This document shows positions 29,335 through 39,937 of a stretch of DNA of 64,000 bases, piece by piece. This DNA comes from Chloroflexi bacterium TSY (GTDB lineage Bacteria; Chloroflexota; Anaerolineae; Caldilineales; Caldilineaceae): NCBI GenBank assembly GCA_019217005.1, contig JAHBNG010000001.1, forward strand, positions 124,001 to 188,000. The letters run 5' to 3'. The notes beneath the pieces are model-generated. The model saw only the letters and a list, made by a program, of their open reading frames with translations. It was not told where the DNA came from and did not search any database. Numbering within the stretch: the stretch's first letter is position 1; each line of letters opens with the position of its first letter. The position numbers were made by a program, and so were the translations under genes.

Positions 29335-29613
29335 TCAGTATAGCACCAGGTCAATTTCGTGACAAGCGCCTCCCTCAATTAAGGGGATTTCAATCTCGAT
29401 GGGATGTTTCCCTTTAAATGATCCCCAGAGAAAGATTGGCTGTAGTTCCTTGAACCGTATACCACATCTGGTCCAACAGTGTGCATACTCCGTATCGGCC
29501 TGTTGCATCTTCTTTAATACATCAACAACGTACCGCTTTAAGTGCTCTATCGTTTCTTCGTCTATCTCAATCGGTATGTGTTCCTCATTTTCGCCGTAAA
29601 TTAATTCCATCAT
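29335..29613 (-). CDS. small soluble protein of unknown function
   Basis: 92 residues from ATG 29613 (MMELIYGENEEHIPIEIDEE) with GAGG about 5 nt upstream. It starts 6 bp upstream of the membrane protein gene in the same direction, so the two are likely an operon. Acidic, with mixed alpha/beta character. It has no counterpart in the duplicated block at 41 kb. Confidence 0.6.
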   Translation of the reverse strand: MMELIYGENEEHIPIEIDEETIEHLKRYVVDVLKKMQQADTEYAHCWTRCGIRFKELQPIFLWGSFKGKHPIEIEIPLIEGGACHEIDLVLY

Positions 29614-29738
29614 TGCACCTCTTGTATCCAATTAAAAAAGCCCGTCGATAGCGACAGGCCCTCTGTTTCAATGTCAGTTGTATCGTGCGAGATTTGGCTT
29701 ACAGCAATCTTACCATATCCTCACAATACAATCCAGTG

Positions 29739-29945
29739 TACTGGTAAGACAGGCGTAGTACTGGTAGAACAGGCGTAGTTATATTTTTGGATACTGGTAG
29801 AACAGGCTTAAAATAAACACCAGAATACTGGTAGAACGGGCGTAGTTTATGCCCAAAATACTGGTAAGACAGGCGCAGTTTCTCTCTGATACAAAGAATT
29901 CTTCAAAGAATTACAAAAAAAGAAAAAACTTTTTGTATTTAACAG
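29739..29945. other. iteron-type plasmid replication origin
   Basis: Five direct repeats of TACTGGTA(A/G)(A/G)AC(A/G)GGC(G)(T/C)AG start at 29739, 29759, 29792, 29826 and 29859 (spacing 20, 33, 34, 33 bp, roughly two or three helical turns). They are followed by an A/T-rich stretch (29890-29957) suited to unwinding, and by repA. A sixth repeat (ATACTGGTAAGACAGGC, 30841-30857) lies inside repA. RepA binding to iterons to open the origin is the established model for such plasmids. Confidence 0.85.
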
Positions 29946-29957
29946 GATTTCAAAAAA

Positions 29958-31106
29958 ATGGAAGAGCACAAACGCGACCTAGAAGGCAGGGATGAGATGA
30001 ACCTTGCCGAGTTTCCTATCGCCACTATAGGCCGGAATTACAGGAAAGAAGTGCTTGAGTTCAGCGGCGAATACCGAGACAAAGCGGGGAACAAGCACGA
30101 TCAACGGTGGGTTGTGCGATCGGGGGCTGGGCTGGGTTTGCCTACAGAGTTTGCAGAAAGGGTGTTGGTCGCTCTGATTGCCATTACAGCCGAGGATGAT
30201 TTTAGAGAAAAGCATGTTGAATTCACGACCTACCGAATATTAAAGATACTTGGTTGGGATATCAATCGTCGAAATTACAGAGCAGTAGACAAGGCGCTTA
30301 AGCAGTTGGCCAACATAACTATAGAGAGCGAAAATGCATTTTATGACAAAAAGACGGGTAAGCGTATCACAACGGTGAATGCATTCAATATCATCGATAG
30401 CTTCCATCTTAGCTACGAAGATGATCCGTTTGCTGATGAAGACATGGAGATCGGGAGCCACTTGATCTGGGGGAATGTAATTTGGAGAAGCTTTAAGGCC
30501 GGTTACATTAAAAAGCTGGATCTAGATTTCTATCTAGGTCTTAAAAATCCAATAGCAAGAAGGCTCTACAGGTTTCTTGATAAACGCATGGCGTATCAAG
30601 ATGAATATCAAATCGATATATTTGTACTCTCCAAATTTTTAGGTCTAAGCGAAAATTATAAATATCCATCCGAGCTAAAAAGAAAACTAAAACCAGCCTT
30701 TGATGAGCTTCTAAAAGAAGAATTTTTAGAAGATGTAGAAGTATTCAAGATGGGCAAGTTTACGAGAGTCCGATTTGCCAAAATATCTCACAAAGTAGAT
30801 CAGTTGCCTCTGTGGGAAGAGCCTGAAACCAAAGAAGAAAATACTGGTAAGACAGGCAAGAAAAAACCGGAACAAGAGTTGTGGGACAAGGTTCTTAAAG
30901 ACCTCTCCTTTCAAGTTCAAGAGAACACTTTTCGCACCTATCTCGAACGCACAGAATTAATCAGCATAGAAGACAACACAGCTACCATATTAGCCGGTCA
31001 AGCCTCTGACTGGCTCCAGAATCGCATGGAATCCAAAGTTAAACTTGCTATAAATCTAAATTCAGACAAGGACATACAGACGGTGATTTTCGTTCAAGAA
31101 CTTTAG
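29958..31106 (+). CDS. repA: plasmid replication initiator (RPA-type) with DnaA-N-like C-terminal domain
   Basis: 382 residues. Residues 15-280 resemble the replication initiator protein A family: FPIATIGRNYRKEVLEFSG, TYRILKILGWDINRRNYRAVDKALKQLANITIES as first winged helix, and NPIARRLYRFLDKRM followed by a second. After a charged linker (where an iteron sequence encodes NTGKTGKK), residues about 310-382 (LWDKVLKDLSFQVQENTFRTYL and ASDWLQNRMESKV) look like the N-terminal interaction domain of DnaA, which could recruit the replicative helicase. It follows five iterons directly. The start at 29958 has a distant AGGA; an internal ATG at 29998 is an alternative. Confidence 0.85.
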   Translation: MEEHKRDLEGRDEMNLAEFPIATIGRNYRKEVLEFSGEYRDKAGNKHDQRWVVRSGAGLGLPTEFAERVLVALIAITAEDDFREKHVEFTTYRILKILGWDINRRNYRAVDKALKQLANITIESENAFYDKKTGKRITTVNAFNIIDSFHLSYEDDPFADEDMEIGSHLIWGNVIWRSFKAGYIKKLDLDFYLGLKNPIARRLYRFLDKRMAYQDEYQIDIFVLSKFLGLSENYKYPSELKRKLKPAFDELLKEEFLEDVEVFKMGKFTRVRFAKISHKVDQLPLWEEPETKEENTGKTGKKKPEQELWDKVLKDLSFQVQENTFRTYLERTELISIEDNTATILAGQASDWLQNRMESKVKLAINLNSDKDIQTVIFVQEL

Positions 31107-32226
31107 AGGTAATATGTCAAACAAATCCCCTGGCCTAAGTCGACGTGATTTATTCACGGGTCGTTTTATCCTCGCTGGTCCAACTAAACATGGGCCGAGT
31201 TAGGCAATGTAGGGATTGTTGGTGCCAACTAGATGGCCAAATTAGGGCAAATTGGGACAGGTCGGACGATAAGGCTCGATGTCCCCTACATAAGTTTCCC
31301 ATTCTTCGGATCTGAAATTACGACTAAGCAATTGACAGGCAGTCTTAACTAAATCGCTCGTGTATATCTGCCAGAAGAGAATTGTGCCATCGGCACTCTT
31401 AGTGGCCAAGCGGCGACCATCCGAACTGAAACCCATCTCCCTGACGTTATGCCCATATTGGAGAACGGCCAGCACCTCACCGCTGATGATATCGATGAAA
31501 TGGAACTGGCCATCGGTACTTCTAGTGGCCAAGTGGCGACCATCAGGACTGAAAACTATGTCCTCGACGTTCTTCTCATGTGGGAGGCTGATCCGTACCT
31601 TGCGGCTGGTGGTATCGATCAGGTTAGTCGTGCCATCGTCATAGACAGTGGCCAAGTAGCGGCCATCAAGGCGGAAGACCACCCGATTGACGGGAGACTC
31701 GTGAGGGAGATTAACCAACAACTTACGGCTAACGGTGTCGACTAGGCGGATTTCTCCAGTGTATCTGGGCATCAGATTTAAAGTTTGACGCCACCAGTTA
31801 TCTTCGGAAGAGAGCCAGCTATTTTCAATGTTCTCACCACCGGAAACGATGACTACGTAGCGACTATTCGGACTGAAAACCACCTCCTCAACGCTCTTAT
31901 CACGTAGGAGGCTGGCCAGAACCCGGCCGCTAGCGGCGTCGACTAAACGGGTTTTTCCAATGTATCTGCTACTGGGTAGTAGACGCAACCTATCCTTGGA
32001 AGGGATAATGTATTCACCACCGGAAACGATGACTACGTAGCGACTATTCGGACTGAAAACCATGTCCTCGACGTTCTTTTCATGTCGAAGGCTATCCCGC
32101 ACCTGGCCACTAGCAGTGTCGACAAAGTAGACCGTGCCACCGTCACTTCTGCCACCCGTGCTCAGTAGATCAAATTTTTTAGGTCCGATGGGATCCGTAA
32201 TGCTTGGAAAATCGAAATCCGATAGA

Positions 32227-33703
32227 CTTTACTTTCTGGTAAAAGAAAAGAGATGAGGTGAGAAATGTGACAAAAAGCGGTTAGCAGTTCATCCAAAAGG
32301 TAGAGAACCCAAAAAGGAGGAAGGAATGCTAACCGCGCCAGAAATAACTATAGCAGTACTGATGAATGTATTGCAAGTAACGCCGATGGGAACAAACGTA
32401 AATGTAATGCGTCTGATGTGGGCAATGCTGAATGGGTCGTTTCTGAAAAGTCGAGGAGCAATCCATAGCGCATTGAAAGAAAGCGGGTTTGAAGATGAGG
32501 AGCTGGCGAAGCTGGTGGATCATGGGATATCACAAGTCTGCTGGGGTCGTGGCAAGAAGAAGTGGAGTGGAAAGGGAATGGGAGGCAAAAGTTAGAAGGG
32601 TACCGAGTGAAAAGCATAGATATCACAGGGTTCTGGCGACCGAAGAAGGGAAAGTGAACCGACTCTATAACTCAACGGCTCGGGCATTGCCCGCTCATCT
32701 TTGGAGTGATGATAAGCTCGGGGGAGATAGGCGGGAAGCGAGTGCCACTGCTCAAGGCAATCATGAGATGCACGGTTGGAACAAAGGAAAGTGAGTTTCG
32801 GAAAAAGCTGCTGACAGAGACGAAGAAATCACTGGAGTCAGACGAAGTGGCGGTGGTCGATGCCGGGTTTACAATCAGAGAAATGCTAGAAAGCGGCATA
32901 GACCGATTTGTCCTGCGGGAAGCCATTAACTGCACAGTGCGCCGCAATGAGTTCCCCAAACGCAAAGAAAAAGGCAGACCACCTGAATATGGTGATATTG
33001 TGCGTCCGCTCTCTCGCAGCTATAAGGGAAAGCGACTCGAGGCTACAACTCCGGACTCGTCTGGTCGCTTTCTCTATAGTGGTCGCCTGATTTGCTATCA
33101 AGCATGGCACAATCTCGTCCCCAGAACAACCAAGGTGGATACAGCCAACCGTACCTACTCGATTTACGTCATTCAGGATCCGGCCTACAACACACCTTTG
33201 GTTTTGGCGACCGTTATGACTTTGCAGCCTGAAACCATTTATCTTGTCTACCTGGAACGCTGGCCTGTTGAACATCCCCCCTTGGCTTCCAAGCAGATGA
33301 TTGGCTTACATCGTCAATTTGTTCATGCCGATGAGGCTTGTTTCCGCTTACCTGAACTGGGGCTGCTGGCTGGCAATCTTCTTTCCCATTTAGCCGCTTC
33401 TCTTCCTCCCATACCGACTGGCTACTGGGATCGAGAGCCTCAATCCCACTCCCGGCAGGCTGCGCCGTGTTCTCTCGAGTGCTCTTTTTCCAACTCCTGA
33501 CCAACTCGACCCTGACTTTCGGAAAAAGGCCTCGGTTTCACACCATTTCCCTAAAGGCGTTCTCGCTCATCGCCGCCTCAATGCCGCTGCTTAAACTAGC
33601 CGAGCACTATTTTTACATTTTATCCCGTTTTTTCAGGGTGGATTCTTTTTTCCGCCCCTTTCGGTTTGCCCTTTGTCACTCAAGCCTTTACCAGAAAGTA
33701 AAG
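32227..33703 (+). mobile_element. IS4-superfamily insertion sequence, copy 3
   Basis: 1477 bp, same ends as copies 1 and 2, flanked by the 5-bp duplication ATAGA (32222-32226 and 33704-33708). It lies in the WD40 gene in opposite orientation. Confidence 0.93.
32326..33500 (+). pseudogene. IS4-superfamily transposase, frameshifted (copy 3)
   Basis: Three frames are needed: MLTAPEITIAVLMNVLQ to KWSGKGMGGKS, a middle KHRYHRVLATEEGKVNRLYNS region, then 32706-33500 with VVDAGFTIREMLE, GIDRFVLREAINCTVRRN and the YREK signature. A further 1-nt insertion near 33440 removes the natural C-terminus (RRLNAAA). No intact copy exists in the window. Confidence 0.82.
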
Positions 33704-34779
33704 ATAGATCAAATTTGTTAAGATCAAATTTTTTAGGTCCGATGGGGTCCGTAATGCTTGGAAAATCGAAATCCGGTAGATCAAATTTTTTAGGTCCAAT
33801 AGGGTCCGTAATGCTTGGCAGTCCGTCACGGAACGGCTCGGAATCCTGAAACTTGAATTTACTGGAACTATTGTTTGTCAGGTCATAAGTGGCTATAACT
33901 AGACGGCGACCATCCGAACTGAACGCCACTTGCTTGATTCCCTGCATATGCTCTCTGGCTATCCTCTCGGCAATGTCGATGCCGTCAGCTGTGTCGTTTG
34001 TACTACTGAAGTCGCTGTTGCCAGCGGCGGCCGCAATGCGGACAGAGTCATCGTCACGTGTGGTAGTCGGATGGCTATTATCTGAACTAAAGAGAACGTA
34101 CTTGACGCTTTCCTCCTGTTGAAGGACTATCGGTTCATGACCTCTAACAGTATTGACGAGGCGGACAGAGCCATCGACAGTGGAGGTGGCCAGGTAGTGA
34201 CCATCCGAACTGAAGACTATCTGCTCGATCCTCATCTTGTGTTCGAGGTTAGTCAACACTTTGCCACTGGAAGCATCGATGAGATAGGCCGTGCTATCGG
34301 TACTTGGGATGACAATCTGGAAAAGGGAAGGGTCAAAATTAATGTCACCACCAATGAAGGTGAGTAGGCGGCTACTATCCGGGCTGAAGAGAACGTGTTT
34401 TACGCGCTCCTCGTGCCGGAGGCTTTTCAACACCTCGCCACTGGCGGTGTCGATAAGGTAAGCCATACCGTCATCACTCGCGGTAGCCAAACGGCGGCCG
34501 TCGGGACTGAAAACCACTCTGTTGACACCAGCCTCATGTTGTAGGAGAGCTAGTTGCTCCCCGCTCTCACTCTCCCAAAGACGGACTGTCTTGTCGGCAC
34601 TTCTGGTGGCCAGGCGGCTGCCATCGGGACTGAAGACCGCGGACCTGACGTTATCCTCATGTTGGAGGAGAGCCAGTTGATCCCCACTCTCACTGTCCCA
34701 AAGACGAACCGTGTGATCCTGACTGGCGGTAGCCATACTCTGACCATCTAGACTGAAGTCCACGGTATTGACTTTATCC

Positions 34780-35400
34780 TCGTGTTGGAGAAGAGCCAGC
34801 ACCTGGCCACTAGCAGTGTCGACAAGGTTAGCCGTACCATCGACACTGACCATAACCAAACGGTGGCCATCTGGACTGAAGAGAACCTGCCTTACTCCCT
34901 TCTCGTGTTGGAGGCTTTCCAATACCTCGCCACTGGCAGTGTCGACAAGGTTAGCCGTACCGTCGTCACTGGCGATGATCAAACGGTGGCCATCTGGACT
35001 GAAGAGAACCTGCTCTACCCTCTTCTCGTGTTGGAGGCTGGCCAGCACCTGACCACTAGCAGTGTCGACAAGGTTAGCCATACCGTCGTCACCGCCGATG
35101 ATCAAACGGTGGCCATCTGGACTGAAGAGAACCTGCTCTACCCTCTTCTCGTGTTGGAGGCTGGCCAGCACCTGACCACTAGCAGTGTCGACAAGGTTAG
35201 CCATACCGTCGTCACTGGCGATGATCAAACGGTGGCCATCTGGACTGAAGAGAACCTGCTCTACCCTCTTCTCGTGTTGGAGGCTGGCCAGCACCTGACC
35301 ACTAGCAGTGTCGACAAGGTTAGCCATACCGTCGTCACCGCCGATGATCAAACGGTGGCCATCTGGACTGAAGACCATTTTCTCAACGGCGAGAGCCGTT
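34780..35400 (-). repeat. tandem 123-bp WD40 repeats
   Basis: At least five almost identical 41-residue blades (VEQVLFSPDGHRLII(A/G)(S/G)DDGMANLVDTASG). Consecutive copies alternate ASDD and GGDD, so they seem to have been duplicated in pairs. Confidence 0.85.
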
Positions 35401-38118
35401 TGGTCGACCCATTGACCGTGGATAACGTACTCTGGGCGCTCCCCGTACTGGAGGCTGATTAACACTTCTCTATTGGAGGTATTGACGAGGTGGACCGTGG
35501 TGCCAGAGGGAGTAGTATTACCACTAGTAACTATGATTAGGCGGCGGCCATCAGAACTGAAGACAACTCTGTTGACCCCTCCCTTGTGGCGGAGGATGAA
35601 TTTAGGTGCTACAGCTAGCACCTGACGCAGTGTATTATCCACCTGCTGTATATGTTTACCCGTGTCGTTTATTAAGGCTCCTGCTTGAGCTGCCAACAGT
35701 AGACTTAACTCGATATCTTGCTTTGATTCAAGTGAAGAAATAGCCTGAACGGCGAGTTGACGAGCCAAAGCCTCTTTACGGTGCTGTTCGGCTAGTTGAC
35801 GTTGTTCAGCTTCTTGATTTTGAGCTTGTACTGCTGCTGTAGCAGCCGCCTGAGCTATGCTGCGTTCAGTCTCTGCTTCTTTACGGGCAAGTTCTGCATT
35901 ATTTTGAGCTTGTACTGCTGCCGTAGCTGCGGCCTGAGCATTATTTTTTTCAGCGACTGCAATGGCTTCTGCTTTTGTCCTCTGTACTACTTCATCTTCA
36001 GCTGTCTTACGAGCAATTCGAGCCTGCTGAAAAAACAAGCCAGTGCCAATGAGTGCGATAAGCGTAATGACAAACGCAACGCCAAGCGTCAACGTACGAC
36101 GTCTGGCTTGTTCCAGCTCCCTTTGCTGTCTGGCTTCACGTTGGTCAATACTTTGTTTTAATAATTCCTGGGCATCGCTATTTTGCAATGCAATGTCGCC
36201 ATTTCTATCGAGAGACTCTGCTTCGGCCAGACGCACCCCATCAAGTAAATAAGCATCATTACACTCTTCGCTTAGCCATTCACTCAATGCATATTCAAAA
36301 CGGGTGCGCTGCTGCAAGATATCTCGCTGGACGGCAATTGCGTCTTGCAACCTCTTCCAGTTGACAATCAGAGATTCATGAATAATGTCTACAACTTCTA
36401 TCTCCTCACCAGGACCAGATTGTGTTTCAATACTCTTGCTCAAGAGCCGATTGTCAACAAGCTCTTCAATCAGTTTTAGCCGGTCACCTTTGTCCCGAAC
36501 CAAGTCTACCTCTGGTCGCTGCCGCCGAACATCACGGTGTTGGTCTTCATCAAGAGAGACTTCAACTAGGTCGAGAAAGACATCTAGTATCGCTTCTGGT
36601 TCAGCTTCGGTGCGAGAGATGCGTTGTCCCTCGGCGTCAACAGTATACGTGTAGACTTCTTCAGCACGTTGCTGGATGGCGTCGGTCAACTCGCCATAGG
36701 CACTCAATTGCAAGCTACCACGACGCCAGATGTCTTCGAGTGATACCTGAAGTAGAGGTAAGTAGGCAGCATCTTCGGCGGCATCTCCAGCCAACTTCTC
36801 CAGCAATGCTTCTTCAAACCGCTTTTCGCCTTTGGGGTATGCTTGTTGTAGCGGTCGTTGGATTGCTAGCTTCAGTTCATCGATATTCATTGCCCGTAGG
36901 TCTATGCCCTGCTTGGCAATGTCGTAGAGGGTTTTGCGTGCAAACAGCTCGGGGAGGTAATCAATGCGGAGGGTGGCTATAACATGAGTGCGTAGCTCAG
37001 CAAAGTCAGGCAGCGACTCCAACATCTCAAACAGCTTATCCCGTTGGTCTGGAACAGACTGAGTGAATAACTCCTCAAACTGGTCAATGACTAGCAGACT
37101 GATTTGATTGCCTGACACCGTCTTCTCAGGTGCTGTCAACATGTACTTCCCTGCGGCAGCAAAGATGCCCTCCGCTGGCAACCCCAGTCGTAGTAAGGCA
37201 TCGGCAAAACCAGCCAGAGGCTGACGAGATGGGCGGAACACTGCCCAACGCACGGTCTGATTGCGTTGTGTGTAGTGGGTTTCTAGGGCAGGAAGCAGTC
37301 CCGCTTGAGCAAATGAAGATTTGCCACTGCCACTGGCACCAGTGATGAAAAGAAGGGTGCGCTGTTCGCCTGGCAAAGTCAGCAGCTTGAGGGCTTGCTC
37401 TATGGTATGTTCGCGACCCGCATAGCGGCCACGCTCCTCATAGGTGAAAGCATGCAAGCCAAGATAAGGATTTAGCAAACTACGTACATCATAGGCCTCC
37501 TCAGCACGGTGCTGGATGAAATCACCAGCAATGTTGGTCTGATTGCCCACTTGCTGGCCTCGCTGGTCATAGGTTGACACAGGAGTCTTTTGATGGATGT
37601 CACGTCCGGCACTAGTCGAGTCCTGACTTCCACCTTCATCATCGCCGATCTCTATTTGATTGTCGCTTTGTTCCTGGTTCGCCCGCTTCGATTGGTCCCA
37701 CATTTGTCCCATCCTCTCTTGACGACTCTCTATTTGCCAGAATTCTACGCCAACTACGGCATTTATGAAAACAGCTTCTATGGGCTTAAAGATTGCGCTG
37801 CTCTTAATTAGTAGTCGTTAGAAAACAGGACGCTGTTTCCTATTCAGGAACATAACAGTAGGTGCTTTCAATCTTTTACTGCAAAAACGTTCCTTCTCAA
37901 GTCCCAATCAAATCAGGGCCTATAGACCGATGAGAGAACTTTGAATATAAAGTAAACTCATAATTGCAAACGAAACGGTGGATGAACCGGTCTGTGGAAG
38001 TCAGCAAAATATGGCACCAGGGGTCACGTTTTGGCCATAAGGATTATGCTGGCTCGATAGATAATGGTGAGTATGTTTCTTTTTAGATGAAGTAAATCAA
38101 AATCAGGAGAGTGAACCA

Positions 38119-38463
38119 ATGCTTAATTGGAAAGTGTTCTGGATTACCATAGGTGTCCAAATTGCACTCTTTGGCATATCAAATAGGAGATTTGATATGC
38201 TAAGGTTGATAATCGTTCTGTATGGAACATTCTACACACTAGTCGATATCCCGCTCTCAGTGCTCGGTGTGTCAGGTCAGGTTCTATCCGATGTCGCCGT
38301 GCTTTTTGGTCTCTTTAGTGGTAGTATCTTTTACGCTGTCGCCGCTGCCTTTCTTATAGGACGGATGCAGCGACGACAAGGCGAATCAAACTATGTTGGC
38401 TCGAAACAAACATCGCTGAGAGCAGCCACAAGGGCGGCTAGTTGGAGCAGGTATGTTCGGTAA
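38119..38463 (+). CDS. small integral membrane protein
   Basis: 114 residues, ATG at 38119 with AGGAG 9 nt upstream. Three predicted membrane helices (VFWITIGVQIALFGI, LIIVLYGTFYTLVDIPLSVLG, VAVLFGLFSGSIFYAVAAAFLIG) and a basic C-terminal tail. It overlaps the convergent gene 38438-38698 by 26 bp. Family not recognised. The preceding gap 37713-38118 holds no gene I can support. Confidence 0.65.
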   Translation: MLNWKVFWITIGVQIALFGISNRRFDMLRLIIVLYGTFYTLVDIPLSVLGVSGQVLSDVAVLFGLFSGSIFYAVAAAFLIGRMQRRQGESNYVGSKQTSLRAATRAASWSRYVR

Positions 38464-38698
38464 ATAGCTCAATCATGAGGGGAGAATGGAGAGTTTGTCC
38501 AAGGTTTAACCCTATCGGATGTCTCGGCCTCCAAATAGGAATCTGAGAAAAATTCGTCCATTCCACCACAGGCCGCCAAAGATACTGGGCCAACCTCCAC
38601 AGCCAGTACCACACAGTAAATACCATCAGCAGGAGAAGTAAAACCAACATCAATTCGTTCATGCTCAAATGTCCCAGAAGAAAATCTCCACTACCCAC
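38438..38698 (-). CDS. small membrane-anchored protein
   Basis: 86 codons, or 75 from the internal ATG (MNELMLVLLLLLMVFTVWYWLW). One strong N-terminal membrane helix and a short soluble tail rich in Trp and Pro. Convergent with the preceding gene. No clear ribosome-binding site, so confidence is moderate to low. Confidence 0.4.
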   Translation of the reverse strand: MGSGDFLLGHLSMNELMLVLLLLLMVFTVWYWLWRLAQYLWRPVVEWTNFSQIPIWRPRHPIGLNLGQTLHSPLMIELFTEHTCSN

Positions 38699-38818
38699 AA
38701 CACAAAACCATCCATAGTTTTACCACCTATCCCGCTTTTTGACCTCAATCGTGTGATATACTGACCCTACAGTGACAACTATCGCTATTGAACTCTCCAC
38801 AGTTCAAAGGAGAAAAAG

Positions 38819-39124
38819 ATGATTAAGAGTGTCACGAGCCAAACAGTGAAACCTGGGAAAATGCAAGAAGCCCGCCAACTTTCCTTAGATTTGGCCGCCC
38901 ATGCGAACAAAAATTACGCAGATTTGATTGAAGTCCAGGTTTTAAGTAATATCAGCGGTCCGTCGAACCGATTGCACACGATAGGCAGTTGTAAGTCTCT
39001 AAGTGACTGGGAGGTGGGTCGAGAAAGATGGGCAAAGGACTCGAAGGCCCAGGAACTCATGCAGAAAATCCCCGAAGTATTTGAAAACGACCATGAAAGC
39101 ACCTTCTTCCGTGTAGAATCCTAG
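38819..39124 (+). CDS. dimeric alpha/beta-barrel (ABM/NIPSNAP-like) protein
   Basis: 101 residues with an excellent AAAGGAG 6 nt before ATG 38819. The pattern TVKPGKMQEARQLSLDLAAHANKNYADLIEVQVLSNISGPSNRLHTIGSCKSLSDWEVGRERW, split over two beta-alpha-beta units, is that of ferredoxin-like dimeric barrel proteins such as antibiotic-biosynthesis monooxygenase-like and NIPSNAP proteins. No catalytic residue can be assigned. It is a chromosomal-type cargo gene in this plasmid-like region. Confidence 0.55.
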   Translation: MIKSVTSQTVKPGKMQEARQLSLDLAAHANKNYADLIEVQVLSNISGPSNRLHTIGSCKSLSDWEVGRERWAKDSKAQELMQKIPEVFENDHESTFFRVES

Positions 39125-39275
39125 TTGCTACCCGTCCGCATCGTAAGATAGTTGTCACTGGCCCCCACTGTCTTGAGAAAATCCCCCATACAACCCTCTA
39201 CACCCCGCTCCGTTCCGTTCTGGCTAGAGCAGTCAAGGAATCCGCACCGCGCGAAAATGGCTGGTACCCTTCGTC

Positions 39276-39336
39276 GGAATCGGTTGATAATTGGTCGCTC
39301 CTTTCTTTTCTACCACGACCAATTATCTCCGATTCC
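39276..39336. repeat. long inverted repeat GGAATCGG...GATAATTGGTCG
   Basis: GGAATCGGttGATAATTGGT plus CG (39276-39297) pairs with CGACCAATTATCtcCGATTCC (39316-39336). It lies in the gene-free gap 39125-39556. It may be a terminator for 38819-39124 or a small palindromic element. Confidence 0.6.
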
Positions 39337-39556
39337 TTTCCTATTGGTAAAGTGCTTTAGCCTCCCTTGGCTCTAAACTCAACAGCAATACAAGCACTTT
39401 GTAATAGATTCTTTTGGAAATTGAGCTATACTTGGAAAGCCTGTCAGCAAATTGAAATAGTCCTATTCTTTGGCTTTTGCTACAGTTATCTACATGAAGA
39501 GCACCCAGCGCATCTTCAATAGAATCTCAAGCCTTAATGAAAGGGGGTGAGATGGA

Positions 39557-39682
39557 TGGAATTACGATATGGGGATCTATGGATACAAATAGACCCCGCC
39601 ACAATTGCCGTAATCGTTTACGTGTTAGAGTTGATAGCCCGACACGCACTGGAAAACGATTTTCTGCTGACAATTACATAGC
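39557..39682 (+). CDS. 41-residue small hydrophobic protein
   Basis: ATG at 39557 preceded by AAAGGGGGTGAG, a strong ribosome-binding site. It encodes MELRYGDLWIQIDPATIAVI followed by VYVLELIARH..., a short amphipathic/hydrophobic segment. A rho-independent terminator follows 17 bp after the stop. The gene-like signals on both sides support a real small gene. The product's role is unknown. Confidence 0.5.
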
Positions 39683-39698
39683 AGGGTCTCAAACAAAG

Positions 39699-39733
39699 GC
39701 CAGGGAGCTGTAACTCTCTGGCTTTTGCTTTTC
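39699..39733 (+). terminator. rho-independent terminator
   Basis: GCCAGGGAG / CTCTCTGGC stem with a 6-nt loop followed by TTTTGCTTTT, just after the 41-codon gene. Confidence 0.8.
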
Positions 39734-39881
39734 TTAAGTATATCATACCAAAGATTGTACTACTGTAGTGGTGACAGAATGCTTTCAATCCTCGTATAAT
39801 CATCGGTTTTCCTGATTTGCCGCGGTTCTTTGTTTGTTGTGCTATGATATCCGTTCGGACCTATTTCATCAGGTTCGGGCG

Positions 39882-39930
39882 AATACAAAAAGGCTCTGGG
39901 GCGCTGCGGTGACTAGGAGCCTTTTGTATT
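39882..39930. terminator. bidirectional terminator
   Basis: AATACAAAAAGGCTC (39882-39896) and GGAGCCTTTTGTATT (39916-39930) form a 15-bp stem with A-run and T-run on the two sides. It lies 7 bp past the stop of the minus-strand 39938-40153 gene. Confidence 0.75.
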
Positions 39931-39937
39931 GAAGCGA

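Larger units (their letters stand above)
31242..37712 (-). pseudogene. nSTAND1 ATPase with TM, coiled coil and WD40 propeller, interrupted by IS
   Basis: Original length 1662 codons. The start is an ATG at 37712, or more likely 37703 (MWDQSKRANQ) with GAGAGG upstream. A Gly/Asn-rich leader precedes the nSTAND1 ATPase: YLGLHAFTYEERGRYAGRE, Walker A GASGSGKSS (about residue 130), Walker B LLVIDQFEELF. One membrane helix (about residue 570, LTLGVAFVITLIALIGTGLFF), an Ala/Gln coiled coil and about 18 WD40-like blades follow (VEQVLFSPDGHRLIIASDDG...). An IS4-type element at 32227-33703 splits the gene between repeated SITDPIGPKKFDL strings. Removing it with one ATAGA copy gives 4989 bp in one frame. 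It is a sensor ATPase of the NLR-like group. The last blades (31242-32220) are now separated. Confidence 0.9.
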
